A program made the translations under genes and the position numbers. The notes under the pieces were generated by a model. It was given only the letters and a program-made list of their open reading frames with translations. It searched no databases and was not told the DNA's origin. A stretch of DNA of 64,000 bases from positions 1,116,001 to 1,180,000 of the forward strand of contig JBDWGH010000002.1 in NCBI GenBank assembly GCA_039975855.1, in the 5' to 3' direction. Numbering within the stretch: position 1 is the stretch's first letter; every line of letters begins with the position of its first letter. Of the stretch, positions 1-8,025 are shown piece after piece. The DNA comes from Litorimonas sp039975855. Lineage in GTDB: Bacteria > Pseudomonadota > Alphaproteobacteria > Caulobacterales > Maricaulaceae.

Positions 1-475
1 CGCGTAGGTCTTCGCCAATCTCAATGACTGCGCCAACCGCAGTTGAGCTAATTTCATCATTAAACCGCATGGAGGCACGCGGCGTCAGGGACAAATCAAG
101 GCCTTTTTCAGACCTGCGCCGGAAAGTGTCGGTCAAACCGAGGTTGAGACTATCATCCCGGCGTGTACAGCCGTCGCCGCCACTCGCGCATCCTGGGGAC
201 GTCAAATCAAGCTTGAAGACGGTGGACCCGACAGCATCCAAAGGCAAATCAAGTTGAGGGCCTGTTTGGGTAGAAAAGTCTGGGCTAGCTGGTAAATTAA
301 AACTCAGACCTTCGCTAGGTGTCGTTGTATTGGTTGTTTTAAGAGGTTCTGCATCGGAATTTGACTTGTCTTGGGCTGACACTGAAGTCGCAAAACCAAG
401 GCATAGGCAAGCCGTTAACACGGCCGCAAAGCGCCGTGACGTCCTTGTTAGCAATGTCTGCCCCTGTTGCGGCAT
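1..475 (-). CDS. Exported protein of unknown function, N-terminal part only
   Basis: An open frame starts at an ATG (473-475) and runs off the left edge, so only about 158 residues are visible. An AAGGA sits about 13 bases upstream of the ATG. The N-terminus has several Arg residues, a hydrophobic core (LTACLCLGF) and an Ala-x-Ala-like end (SVSAQD), which is a classical signal peptide. The mature part is Ser/Thr/Leu-rich with a small Cys pair (PGCASGGDGC), then alternating segments such as SLNLGLTDTF and LDLSLTPRASMRF that resemble beta strands of an outer membrane or periplasmic protein. I do not recognise the family. The exported assignment is fairly safe; the beta-barrel idea is only inference. 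Confidence 0.6.
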   Translation of the reverse strand, partial: MPQQGQTLLTRTSRRFAAVLTACLCLGFATSVSAQDKSNSDAEPLKTTNTTTPSEGLSFNLPASPDFSTQTGPQLDLPLDAVGSTVFKLDLTSPGCASGGDGCTRRDDSLNLGLTDTFRRRSEKGLDLSLTPRASMRFNDEISSTAVGAVIEIGEDLR

Positions 476-653
476 AGATTTGCGCCAATCCTTTTTCGCC
501 CCACATCATCCGGAGATGAGTAGGCCTTCTAGCATCATTTCTCTGTTTTTGCCACACAAATATGACAATCATAAGACGTATGTAGGAAATACACATTCTA
601 TATTTCCAAAGTCTGAACTTAATTTCATATGGATTCAGTCTGAACGCACCATG

Positions 654-684
654 AAAAAGGGCCGCCATGGTTAATGACAGCCCT
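654..684 (-). terminator. Rho-independent terminator of nrdA
   Basis: Read on the minus strand, AGGGCTG pairs with CGGCCCT (one G-T pair) around a 13-base loop and is followed directly by TTTTTC. It lies about 64 bases beyond the nrdA stop codon and before the exported-protein gene. Confidence 0.6.
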
Positions 685-747
685 GTTTTGTGGCAGTTAA
701 GGCAAATGGGGCTATATTTTCAGCCCATCGCACTCAAATTGTATAGA

Positions 748-2718
748 CTACTGACAGGCGAGGCATTCCTCATAATCAGTCGGCGCTGCAGCTAACATGG
801 CTTTTTCCATGTCTGTCTTACCTTCTTTGGCTTCTGAACCAGCGAATCCAGCCCGCTGAATGGACTTGGAACGGCAGTAATAGAGCGACTTCACGCCTTT
901 TTCCCAAGCCGTCCAATGAAGCATATGCAAATCCCATTTATCAATATCACCCGGTAAGAAGATATTTAGGGATTGCGCCTGGCAAATCATTGGTGCGCGG
1001 TCAGCGGCATGTTCAATCACCCAACGTTGGTCAATTTCAAACGCCGTTCGGAATGTCGCTTTTTCATGCTCATCCAGACACTCTAAGTGCTGCACGGACC
1101 CTTCATTTTCGAGAATAGTCGCCCAGATACCATCGGTATTCTTACCTTTAGTTTCTAGCAATGCCTCTAAGAGCGCGTTTCTGACAGTGAAAGAGCCAGA
1201 CAGGGTTTTGTGCGTGTAGATATTGGCCGGGATAGGCTCGATACCGGCTGAGGTTCCGCCGCAAATGATCGAAATCGAGGCCGTAGGCGCAACTGCCATT
1301 TTGTGAGAAAAACGCTCCATCACACCCATATCAGCCGCATCAGGACACGCACCGCGCTCTTCGGCTAGAACAACGGACGCCTTGTCAGCGTCTCCGCGAA
1401 TTTTGCCGAATAAACGCATGTTCCAACTTTTTGCCATGGCACTCTCGAATGGAATGCCTTTGGCTTGCAACATGGAATGGAAACCCATCAGGCCCAAACC
1501 AACGGAACGTTCGCGCATCGCAGAATATTTCGCATCATCCATGGCTTCAGGAGCGCCTTGGATAAAGCTCTCAAGAACATTGTCGAGGAACCGCATAATG
1601 TCCTCAATAAAGCCTGGGACATCTTTCCACTGGTCATACGTTTGAGCGTTAACAGATGACAGGCAACAAACAGCTGTACGCTGACGATCATACTTATCAC
1701 GACCCGTTGCGAGCATGATTTCCGCGCAAAGGTTAGATTGTTGAACTTTGAGGCCCGCATCGCGCTGATGTTTGGCAAGCGCTTCATTCACAGTGTCGGA
1801 AAATACCATATATGGCTCTCCCGTAGCGAGGCGCATTTCCAGAATTTTCTGCCAAACCTTACGCGCATTCACATGCTTGATAATTTCGCCTGTATGCGGG
1901 CTCTTCAGAGGGTATTCTTCGCCTGCCGCAACCGCTTCCATGAAATCATCGGTAATGTTCAAACCATGGTGTAAATTCAAGGACTTACGGTTGAAGTCAC
2001 CAGATGGCTTGCGGATTTCGAGGAACTCCTCAATTTCCGGGTGATGGATGTCGAGATAAACCGCTGCAGAACCACGGCGCAAGCTACCTTGGGAAATCGC
2101 TAGGGTCAGGCTGTCCATCACGCGAATGAACGGGATAATGCCAGACGTTTTGCCCGCACGGCCAATCTTTTCGCCGATAGAGCGGACATTGCCCCAATAT
2201 GTTCCGATACCGCCGCCATTCGACGCGAGCCAGACATTTTCATTCCAAACATCAACGATGGAATCGAGGCTATCGTCGACAGCATTTAGGAAACAAGAGA
2301 TCGGTAGACCACGATCTGCACCACCATTTGAGAGAACAGGCGTGGCGGGCATGAACCAAAGCTGGCTCATGTAATCATAAAGACGCTGTGCATGGGCTGT
2401 ATCATCAGCATAAGCTTGAGCCACGCGGCCAAACATATCCTGAAAACTCTCATCCGGTAGGAGATAGCGGTCCAAAAGCGTACGTTTGCCGAAATCCGTC
2501 AGGAGCTCATTACGGGCTTTAACCTGTACAGGGCGCTCTGGCTTGGGCTTAAATTCGAGTTCAGGCTCGCGCGTGACAACATTGTCGCTCATCGGAATGC
2601 CTGAGGGGGCGTTCTGATCGTCGAGATCTGCAGCGAGTACGTCCATAACTTGTGTATCCAGTTGGTTGAGTTCAGCTAGGGTGTCGGCCGAGCGGAAGTC
2701 TTCATTTGATTCATTCAT
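748..2718 (-). CDS. nrdA: Ribonucleoside-diphosphate reductase, class I, alpha subunit
   Basis: Catalytic subunit that reduces ribonucleoside diphosphates to deoxyribonucleotides in the cytoplasm, with an NrdB radical subunit that is not in this window. The chosen ATG has GGGGAG eight bases upstream, giving 656 residues; a longer start 42 bases upstream lacks a site. Visible family features are LPISCF (first active-site Cys), SNLCAEI (cysteine and glutamate of the catalytic loop), the PTASIS-containing loop near the middle, the YYCRSKS stretch near the C-terminus with the tyrosine pair, and a C-terminal ECLACQ that serves as the dithiol shuttle. The first ~60 residues are acidic and not obviously an ATP-cone. 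Candidate NrdR boxes lie upstream. Assignment is secure. Confidence 0.95.
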   Translation of the reverse strand: MNESNEDFRSADTLAELNQLDTQVMDVLAADLDDQNAPSGIPMSDNVVTREPELEFKPKPERPVQVKARNELLTDFGKRTLLDRYLLPDESFQDMFGRVAQAYADDTAHAQRLYDYMSQLWFMPATPVLSNGGADRGLPISCFLNAVDDSLDSIVDVWNENVWLASNGGGIGTYWGNVRSIGEKIGRAGKTSGIIPFIRVMDSLTLAISQGSLRRGSAAVYLDIHHPEIEEFLEIRKPSGDFNRKSLNLHHGLNITDDFMEAVAAGEEYPLKSPHTGEIIKHVNARKVWQKILEMRLATGEPYMVFSDTVNEALAKHQRDAGLKVQQSNLCAEIMLATGRDKYDRQRTAVCCLSSVNAQTYDQWKDVPGFIEDIMRFLDNVLESFIQGAPEAMDDAKYSAMRERSVGLGLMGFHSMLQAKGIPFESAMAKSWNMRLFGKIRGDADKASVVLAEERGACPDAADMGVMERFSHKMAVAPTASISIICGGTSAGIEPIPANIYTHKTLSGSFTVRNALLEALLETKGKNTDGIWATILENEGSVQHLECLDEHEKATFRTAFEIDQRWVIEHAADRAPMICQAQSLNIFLPGDIDKWDLHMLHWTAWEKGVKSLYYCRSKSIQRAGFAGSEAKEGKTDMEKAMLAAAPTDYEECLACQ

Positions 2719-2787
2719 TGTATTCTCCCCAAATGGTTCGCACAAATCTATCCCCTGCACGCAGTTTTGCGTGAGTTCCCTCAGAGA

Positions 2788-2826
2788 CGATATGTAGGAT
2801 GAACCGTAACGTTCTACTACATATAG
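2788..2826 (-). promoter_or_regulatory. Tandem NrdR-box-like sites upstream of nrdA
   Basis: Two partly palindromic A+T-rich decamers lie 70-108 bases upstream of the nrdA ATG. Read on the minus strand they are CTATATGTAG (2817-2826) and CTACATATCG (2788-2797), against a CTATATATAG-like core of the NrdR box. The first, with flanks ACA and TA, is close to consensus; the second has two mismatches. Starts are 29 bases apart, slightly less than the usual 31-32. NrdR boxes occur in pairs before ribonucleotide reductase operons, so function is inferred from sequence and position. Confidence 0.6.
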
Positions 2827-2936
2827 TGTTGATTTGCCCTAAAGCGTCAACAGCTAGTGTGTCTCTTTAACACGAAAAATAGTAAACGGAGTCTTAACCC
2901 TTTGGATTTTCGTAGTATTTTTCTTGGGCGGCCAAG

Positions 2937-2956
2937 CTATCCACATCCTATACACA
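2937..2956 (+). promoter_or_regulatory. Two DnaA-box-like nonamers
   Basis: CTATCCACA (2937-2945) and CTATACACA (2948-2956) are in tandem, 11 bases apart. The first differs from TTATCCACA at one base. They lie between nrdA and the glycosyltransferase gene and could let DnaA act on nrdA transcription, as known for nrd genes of other bacteria. Two weak sites alone are only suggestive. Confidence 0.35.
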
Positions 2957-3006
2957 GACGCGCCTCAGAATGTCTCAGCCTTAAGATTCAAAGGCTTGAC
3001 CAGACA

Positions 3007-3153
3007 TCATATGGTCAGTTCGGAGCCGTATTGAAGAGACCTGTTTTGGCGCTCTGCGATCAAGTCTAGTAAACTTGAGGCCAGAGACTGCTGGATTTCA
3101 CGTGGAAGCCCAGCCAGTTGCTGCAGCATCAGCATAGATTCGACTGAGATCAT
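3007..3153 (-). CDS. Possible small protein, 48 residues
   Basis: This stretch between nrdA and the divergent glycosyltransferase is otherwise gene-free for more than 400 bases. A minus-strand frame with ATG at 3151-3153 has GGA six bases upstream and would encode a helical, Leu/Gln-rich peptide ending QYGSELTI. A TTG start 66 bases upstream is also open. No family is recognised and nothing in the neighbourhood supports it, so it may be chance. Confidence 0.2.
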   Translation of the reverse strand: MISVESMLMLQQLAGLPREIQQSLASSLLDLIAERQNRSLQYGSELTI

Positions 3154-3240
3154 TGAAATTCCAGCGCCACCAGATACAAGCCGCTTTGCAGGTGAACCGT
3201 CTGAGTAACTGGCCCCCAATGGTTTTAAGTCTGACTGAAA

Positions 3241-4374
3241 ATGAAAATTTTACTCGTTACAGATGCGTGGCACCCGCAAATCAATGGTGTGGTGCGGACC
3301 TTAGACCATACTGTCGCTAATCTTCGTGCCCGCGGTCACGAGGTTGAGGTCATCGCCCCATCAGATCAATATTTCACCCTGCCTCTACCAACCTACCCCG
3401 ATATCCGCTTGGCACCCTTTGCCTATAATGATGTAAAACGCCGCATGATCGCCTTCAGCCCTGAAGCCATTCACATTGCGACCGAGGGACCTTTGGGACA
3501 GATGGCAAAAATGCTTTGTCACAAATGGGCCATGCCATTCACAACCAGCTATCACACGAAATTCCCCGAATATATCAAGGCGCGAATTCCGATTATCCCA
3601 TTGAGCTGGTCTTACCGTTTCGTTCGCGGCTTTCACAATGCGGGTGGACGTACAATGGTCACGACGCCCAGCATGGTCGATTTTCTAGCTGCGCGCGGCT
3701 TTACGCGGTTGGCGCCATGGGCGCGCGGCGTGGACACCATCTTATTCAATCCTGATAAAAAAAATGCCCCAGACGACGTCTATGCAGGATTGAAACGGCC
3801 GATCTGGATAAATGTCGGACGCGTGGCGGTAGAGAAGAATCTGCAGAGCTTTTTGGATTTAGAGCTACCCGGGACAAAGGTTATCGTCGGCGATGGCCCA
3901 CAACTTGCCGAGTTAAAACGCAATTACCCGGATGTTGTCTTCACGGGCGCAAAGTTTGAAACCGACCTAGCACGGCATTTCGCAGATGCAGATGTTTTCG
4001 TCTTCCCGTCAAAGACGGATACCTTTGGCCTCGTCATTATCGAAGCTATGGCATCTGGCTTGCCGGTAGCAGCTTATCCGGTTTCAGGTCCTGTAGATAT
4101 TATTCCCGGCTCAAAAGCAGGTATAGTCGATGAAGACCTGAAAACCGCCTGTCTAAAGGCCGTTAAATTAGATCCGGCGCATGCCATTCAGCACGCGAAC
4201 ACCTATAGCTGGGAAGCTGTTACAGACGTTTTCTTTGATCTTTTAACGCCGCAATATCGTCCAAGAAAACGCTGGCGTAGGGTAAGGCGAGTAACGCGTT
4301 TAGCTGCCAGCCCCTATCACGGATTAAAAAAAGGCGTCAGGCGGATCATGCAAGCTTTGCGCGGATTACGCTAG
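3241..4374 (+). CDS. Glycosyltransferase family 4-type (GT-B fold)
   Basis: Retaining glycosyltransferase of 377 residues, similar in layout to bacterial mannosyl/sulfoquinovosyl transferases that glycosylate lipids at the inner membrane. The N-terminal MKILLVTDAWHPQINGVVRT is the typical acceptor-domain opening with a Gly-containing loop. The second Rossmann domain starts near residue 185 (WINVGRVAVEKNLQSF), and the nucleotide-sugar loop FGLVIIEAMASGLPVAAYP carries the E-x7-E-type motif. The tail after residue 335 is strongly basic (RPRKRWRRVRRVTR), which suits membrane-surface binding. Its stop overlaps that of the convergent hydrolase by four bases. Sugar and acceptor cannot be told from sequence. 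Confidence 0.85.
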   Translation: MKILLVTDAWHPQINGVVRTLDHTVANLRARGHEVEVIAPSDQYFTLPLPTYPDIRLAPFAYNDVKRRMIAFSPEAIHIATEGPLGQMAKMLCHKWAMPFTTSYHTKFPEYIKARIPIIPLSWSYRFVRGFHNAGGRTMVTTPSMVDFLAARGFTRLAPWARGVDTILFNPDKKNAPDDVYAGLKRPIWINVGRVAVEKNLQSFLDLELPGTKVIVGDGPQLAELKRNYPDVVFTGAKFETDLARHFADADVFVFPSKTDTFGLVIIEAMASGLPVAAYPVSGPVDIIPGSKAGIVDEDLKTACLKAVKLDPAHAIQHANTYSWEAVTDVFFDLLTPQYRPRKRWRRVRRVTRLAASPYHGLKKGVRRIMQALRGLR

Positions 4375-5339
4375 ATTTTTTGAGCGTCTAAGAAAGCCTC
4401 GATCTGCGCGAACGCTTCATCGCGATAGACATCCCGCTCCAAAAATAATTCATGTAAAGCACCAGGAATGACCTCGTAATTACAGCTCGCATTCTCAGCA
4501 AATTTTTCCACGCTGGCCGGGTCAACAATCGGATCCGCCCCTGCCCCTAACATCAAGCCCGGAATTTTGAGGTTGGCCGCGTTCCGATTGACATAAGCCA
4601 TTGCGGCCAAGGAAGCGCGAATCCAACCATATGTAGGCTGTCCAACGCGCAGTCGCGGCGTGGATTGGAAAAACGCCGCCCATTGCCTGTATCGGTCTTT
4701 ATCCGAGGTCAGCTTATTACCTTGAAACGGGATAGGCAGTCCGGAGCGCTGACGCTGGAAAGGGAGATTACGCTTGTCCAAACCCAATCTAGACAAGGTC
4801 ACAATAACCGCCCGCAGGAGCGGCGTCTCCAAATCAAAAAGGCCCAACATCGGTGCGCTGCAAATAACGACATCCGGATTGAGAACGCCCGACAGAATAG
4901 ACTGCAATACGATTGTTCCGCCCATGGAATGGCCCATGGCGATATGTGGCCGAGGTAATAGGGGTGCAAATTCGTCCGCCGCAAAAGCGAGGTCATCGGC
5001 GTAAATTTGGAAGTTTCCAATATAGGATTTAAGGCGATCTTCCAGCAAACGATCAGAGAGACCCTGCCCGCGCGGGTCAACCATGAGAACATTAAAGCCC
5101 ATTTGTATCAGATCAGCTGTGGTTTCGAAATATTTCTCAATAAATTCCGTTCGTCCAGGTGAGAATATAATAGAACCACGTGGACTATCCGTCACGGCCG
5201 TCGCCAACATGACGCGTAAGCGTACACCGTCCCGTTCAACAAAATAGGTATTCAGCCGCGGCTCCAAGACCGCAGGCACAGGCCGACCACCCGGAAGGAC
5301 GATTTCGGCTTCTTCAAAATTTGGAAGAGGTGCAGACAT
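4371..5339 (-). CDS. Alpha/beta hydrolase, lysophospholipase-like
   Basis: 322-residue serine hydrolase of the PldB/monoglyceride-lipase-like group. The nucleophile elbow GHSMGG is near residue 137, the acid is likely the Asp in GAGADPIVDP, and the His is in ALHELFLERD near the C-terminus. The strand GFNVLMVDPRGQGLSDR is the usual oxyanion-side region. No signal peptide is visible, so it is probably cytoplasmic and acts on lysophospholipids or other acyl esters. The only sensible ATG sits immediately after the U-tract of a terminator hairpin, leaving no room for a ribosome-binding site. The 3' end overlaps the glycosyltransferase stop. Confidence 0.8.
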   Translation of the reverse strand: MSAPLPNFEEAEIVLPGGRPVPAVLEPRLNTYFVERDGVRLRVMLATAVTDSPRGSIIFSPGRTEFIEKYFETTADLIQMGFNVLMVDPRGQGLSDRLLEDRLKSYIGNFQIYADDLAFAADEFAPLLPRPHIAMGHSMGGTIVLQSILSGVLNPDVVICSAPMLGLFDLETPLLRAVIVTLSRLGLDKRNLPFQRQRSGLPIPFQGNKLTSDKDRYRQWAAFFQSTPRLRVGQPTYGWIRASLAAMAYVNRNAANLKIPGLMLGAGADPIVDPASVEKFAENASCNYEVIPGALHELFLERDVYRDEAFAQIEAFLDAQKI

Positions 5340-5340
5340 G

Positions 5341-5377
5341 AAAAAAGGCGCGGTCAGTTCTAAAGAACCACCGCGCC
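5341..5377 (-). terminator. Terminator after the SCP2 gene
   Basis: On the minus strand GGCGCGGT pairs perfectly with ACCGCGCC, with an inner GGTTC/GAAC-type extension around a TTTA loop, followed by six T. The T-run ends one base before the ATG of the hydrolase gene. Confidence 0.85.
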
Positions 5378-5387
5378 GTGTTTCAAT

Positions 5388-5681
5388 TTACATATTCGAG
5401 AAAAGGCTTTGCAAGCCCATTGCCACAGACATGTCGCCTGCGACTTTCAATTTGCCGGACATAAACGCCATCATTGGATCCATAGATCCTGATGCCAGCG
5501 CAATGAAATCAGCCTTATCAACACTGATTGTACAATCTGCATCATTGTCAGCGACTTCGGCCGTTGTGCCGGAAGCAAAAACTTGTCCGCCATCACCAAA
5601 ATCAAACTTTACAGATTTGTCCAACCCGCCGGCTTTGCCGAGCGCTTCAGTCATCTTTGCTGCGATTTCTGCATTTTCCAT
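5388..5681 (-). CDS. SCP2 sterol-binding domain protein
   Basis: A single SCP2 domain of 97 residues, normal for stand-alone members, which bind hydrophobic ligands such as fatty acids or acyl-CoA in the cytoplasm. Recognisable parts are VKFDFGDGGQVFASG, the ADCTISVDKADFIAL strand-helix region, and MSGKLKVAGDMSVAMGLQSLF at the end. I start it at the second ATG because GGAG lies six bases upstream; an ATG four codons earlier overlaps that GGAG. It ends just before a strong terminator, so it is the last gene of its transcript, after the methyltransferase-like gene. The ligand is unknown. Confidence 0.85.
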   Translation of the reverse strand: MENAEIAAKMTEALGKAGGLDKSVKFDFGDGGQVFASGTTAEVADNDADCTISVDKADFIALASGSMDPMMAFMSGKLKVAGDMSVAMGLQSLFSNM

Positions 5682-5720
5682 TTGAAACTCCATTCACTAA
5701 ACTAATTGCGTGAGGAATAT

Positions 5721-5741
5721 ATGGGGCGAGTTTCGCCCCAT
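5721..5741 (-). terminator. Perfect hairpin between lipoprotein and SCP2 genes
   Basis: ATGGGGCGA and TCGCCCCAT form a nine-base perfect stem with a three-base loop, just after the methyltransferase-like gene. No T-run follows on the minus strand, so it may pause, attenuate or protect the 3' end rather than terminate. Confidence 0.4.
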
Positions 5742-5749
5742 GACCAGTG

Positions 5750-6622
5750 CTATTTTGGTTTACGGAATTTCAAAGTTGCACGATCGGACTCGCCAATGTT
5801 TTTATAAGCGGCGGCATTAAAGTCCGCAGCTTCGACACTACCTTCTTCCGGCAAGCGCGAACGCGGCGGCAAAGTCCAAACACCAAAGGGATGGTCTGCT
5901 GTGTCTTTCGGGTTCGCATTAACTTCGCTGGCCGCCACAAACTCAAATCCGGCACGTTTGGCTAGGTCTTTCATATAGCTTTCTTGGACATATCCAGTTG
6001 CGCCTTTTGGATTTTGCACAGCTGTTTCCGGTAAACGATGTTCCACGACACCCAAAATCCCGCCCGGCTTCAAGGCATCATAAAAGCGGTTGAACGCATC
6101 CTGAGCATAGTCTCCGCCCATCCAGTTATGAACGTTGCGATATGTTACTAAAATATCGAGTGGTTCTTGGCCCTCTGCGAGAATTGGGCCTGAATCTTTT
6201 AGAAAAGCGGCATATTCAATATCGCCATATACGGATGTGTCGGCATAGGCTTCTTTATAAGCCGCAATGCGTTTGTCTAAACGCTCGCTCACGCCTTCAG
6301 AGTATAGAACAGCGACATATTCTCCGTCATTTGCAGCCAAATACGGCGCAGTCGCTTTCGTGTACCAACCCGGCCAAATTTCACCGACGCGCTTACCCGG
6401 ACCAACTTCGAAAAATTCCAGCGTACCTTTCGGATTGCGAAATTGATCGCGTTTTGCGTCATCCGCGCGGCGTGGATGTGCCAATACATCATCAAGCGTA
6501 ACCGTCTTAACGACAGCCTCTGCTTCAGTTTTAGCATCCAAGGCAGGTGTTGTTTCGCCGCCTGAACATGCCGTCAGGGCCGTCGCCGCCAAGAGGGCCA
6601 GAAGTGAAGTGTGAATGCGCAT
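5750..6622 (-). CDS. Lipoprotein with SAM-methyltransferase-like domain
   Basis: 290 residues. The N-terminus MRIHTSLLALLAATALTAC is a lipoprotein signal with lipobox LTAC. After a short linker the protein has the layout of a class I methyltransferase: FRNPKGTLEFFEVGPGKRVGEIWPGWYT holds a motif-I-like G-P-G region, DILVTYRNVHNW resembles the motif IV strand, and ALKPGGILGVVEHR resembles motif V. A similar family of exported methyltransferase-like proteins is common in Gram-negatives. Methyl transfer outside the cytoplasm would lack SAM, so the domain may be repurposed. It precedes the SCP2 gene on the same strand. Confidence 0.7.
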   Translation of the reverse strand: MRIHTSLLALLAATALTACSGGETTPALDAKTEAEAVVKTVTLDDVLAHPRRADDAKRDQFRNPKGTLEFFEVGPGKRVGEIWPGWYTKATAPYLAANDGEYVAVLYSEGVSERLDKRIAAYKEAYADTSVYGDIEYAAFLKDSGPILAEGQEPLDILVTYRNVHNWMGGDYAQDAFNRFYDALKPGGILGVVEHRLPETAVQNPKGATGYVQESYMKDLAKRAGFEFVAASEVNANPKDTADHPFGVWTLPPRSRLPEEGSVEAADFNAAAYKNIGESDRATLKFRKPK

Positions 6623-6797
6623 GGAAATCTCCCATTTCAGTACGTCTATTTATATTGCGCAAACAGATAGGGAGCCTGCCGCAAATGTCGAGTAAATTTC
6701 CCGTGGGGTCATTTTGACGCGACCCACTGGGCGTTACAGCAAAAATTCAATCCCGTTATGCCGTGACATACGGGCTTTGACGACCTAGCTACAAATC

Positions 6798-7190
6798 ATG
6801 AGCGAGCTGACCCCAGTCCAAATTGTCTATGATGGTGATTGCCCGTTCTGTCAGGCCTTTGCTGGCATGGTTCGGCTAAAAGAAAATTATAGCGTCGAGT
6901 TGATCAATGCCCGCGACCCGCATCCGCTTGTCTATGAAGCGACCAAGAGAGGGCTGGATCTGGATGAGGGCATGATCGTTGTGCTCGAAGACACATTCTA
7001 TCACGGCGACGACGCCATGAGCCGTATGGCTTTGATGACAGCCGAAAACGGCGCGTTGAGACGTCTTACGAAATGGACGTTTTCAAACCCGTGGCGCAGT
7101 CGCAATGTGTATCCGATTTTGCGCGGATGCCGGAATTTAACTCTAAAAATTCTAGGTCATAAGAAGATTGATAATTTGAACGGCATGTGA
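6798..7190 (+). CDS. DCC-family (DUF393) thiol-disulfide oxidoreductase-like protein
   Basis: 130 residues with the family signature YDGDCPFCQ near the N-terminus, where the two Cys form a CxxC pair on a thioredoxin-like fold. RLKENYSVELINARD and YHGDDAMSRMALMTA match the later conserved blocks of the DUF393/DCC family. No signal peptide or membrane segment is evident. It is divergent from the methyltransferase-like lipoprotein gene. There is no clear ribosome-binding site before the ATG. Members are presumed redox proteins, but the substrate is not known. Confidence 0.8.
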   Translation: MSELTPVQIVYDGDCPFCQAFAGMVRLKENYSVELINARDPHPLVYEATKRGLDLDEGMIVVLEDTFYHGDDAMSRMALMTAENGALRRLTKWTFSNPWRSRNVYPILRGCRNLTLKILGHKKIDNLNGM

Positions 7191-7275
7191 CTTTAAGTCA
7201 TTGAAGTTTAATCTTAAAATTCGTCAAATTTTTGAATTATTGATTTACGGATTTTTAAAAATTGCACCCCCTCCC

Positions 7276-7303
7276 CTTGAAGGTCGGAATCATTTTCCCA
7301 TTT
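7276..7303 (+). promoter_or_regulatory. RpoH (sigma-32) promoter of hsp20
   Basis: CTTGAA (7276-7281) and CCCATTT (7297-7303) are separated by 15 bases, a near-exact heat shock promoter. Transcription would start around 7310 and give an ~85-base leader. Confidence 0.8.
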
Positions 7304-7304
7304 C

Positions 7305-7394
7305 GATGACGCAGACGCCGAAGATCGGGTTTGTATAAGTCCGGGTCGCCCATTTGGGGACCCTCAACACCATCGCTTTAAGAAGGATGATACA
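7305..7394 (+). promoter_or_regulatory. ROSE-type RNA thermometer in the hsp20 leader
   Basis: The leader ends in a weak helix over the Shine-Dalgarno sequence: AUC (7372-7374) pairs with GAU (7386-7388) and CUU (7376-7378) pairs with AAG (7383-7385). A bulged G at 7375 gives the conserved UYGCU motif opposite AGGA. A stronger stem lies upstream, with GGGTCGCCC (7343-7351) against GGGGACCC (7356-7363). This is the known layout of ROSE elements, which melt at high temperature to free the ribosome-binding site. Confidence 0.8.
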
Positions 7395-7901
7395 ATGAGA
7401 CCTTATGATTTCTCCCCCCTTTACCGCAACTTTGTCGGCTTTGACCGCATGGCCAATATGATCGATAACGCCGCCTCCCAAGCCGCCAAATCTGGCACAA
7501 CCTACCCACCCTACAACGTCGCGCGCTTGTCTGAAGACAGCTATCGAATTGATCTGGCTGTCGCTGGCTTTACGGTTGATGATATCGAAATTGAAACACA
7601 TGAAGGCGTGTTGACAGTTTCGGGTGGACAGACACCTACCGCAGAAAATGACGCCGTTGAATACCTCCACCGGGGTATTGCCGAACGCGGATTTGAGCGG
7701 CGTTTCCAATTGGCCGACCATGTCCGGGTCAGCTCCGCTGATCTCACAAATGGTCTATTAAGCATCAGCCTTGTTCGAGAAGTACCGGAAGCCTTGCGTC
7801 CTCAAAAGATCGCCATCAATGGCGGCGCGCCGCAATCCAACCTGCAATCTGACGGAAAGTTAATCACCGCTAAATCTGGTAAATCCAGAAAGGCTGCCTA
7901 A
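7395..7901 (+). CDS. Small heat shock protein, Hsp20 family
   Basis: ATP-independent holdase chaperone of 168 residues that binds unfolding proteins in the cytoplasm. The N-terminus MRPYDFSPLYRNFVGFDRM matches IbpA-type proteobacterial members. The alpha-crystallin domain spans about residues 40-140: YNVARLSEDSYRIDLAVAGF opens it, and ADLTNGLLSISLVREVPE contains the conserved A-x-x-x-N-G-L-L element. A basic tail ends in KSGKSRKAA. The gene has its own sigma-32 promoter, a ROSE leader (AGGA seven bases upstream of the ATG) and a strong terminator, so it is a single-gene heat-shock unit. Confidence 0.93.
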   Translation: MRPYDFSPLYRNFVGFDRMANMIDNAASQAAKSGTTYPPYNVARLSEDSYRIDLAVAGFTVDDIEIETHEGVLTVSGGQTPTAENDAVEYLHRGIAERGFERRFQLADHVRVSSADLTNGLLSISLVREVPEALRPQKIAINGGAPQSNLQSDGKLITAKSGKSRKAA

Positions 7902-7979
7902 ATCGTATAGAGGTTGTTCAGCTGCAGTGTGATGCTCTCCCCCTTGTATCCAACTGCCAAAGGCTGAACACCCTATCTT

Positions 7980-8025
7980 GGCGCCGCTCGGTCTATCCCT
8001 CCCAGGTCCGAGCGGCGCCTTATTT
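7980..8025 (+). terminator. Terminator of hsp20
   Basis: GGCGCCGCTCGG pairs with CCGAGCGGCGCC over 12 bases, with a 16-base loop, followed by TTATTT on the plus strand. The stem touches the stop codon of the convergent PanE-type gene and may also protect that transcript's end. Confidence 0.8.

Noticed and set aside
330..674. Open frame on the plus strand near the left edge
   Set aside because: It lies opposite the signal-peptide gene and the terminator of nrdA, with no family pattern or ribosome site.
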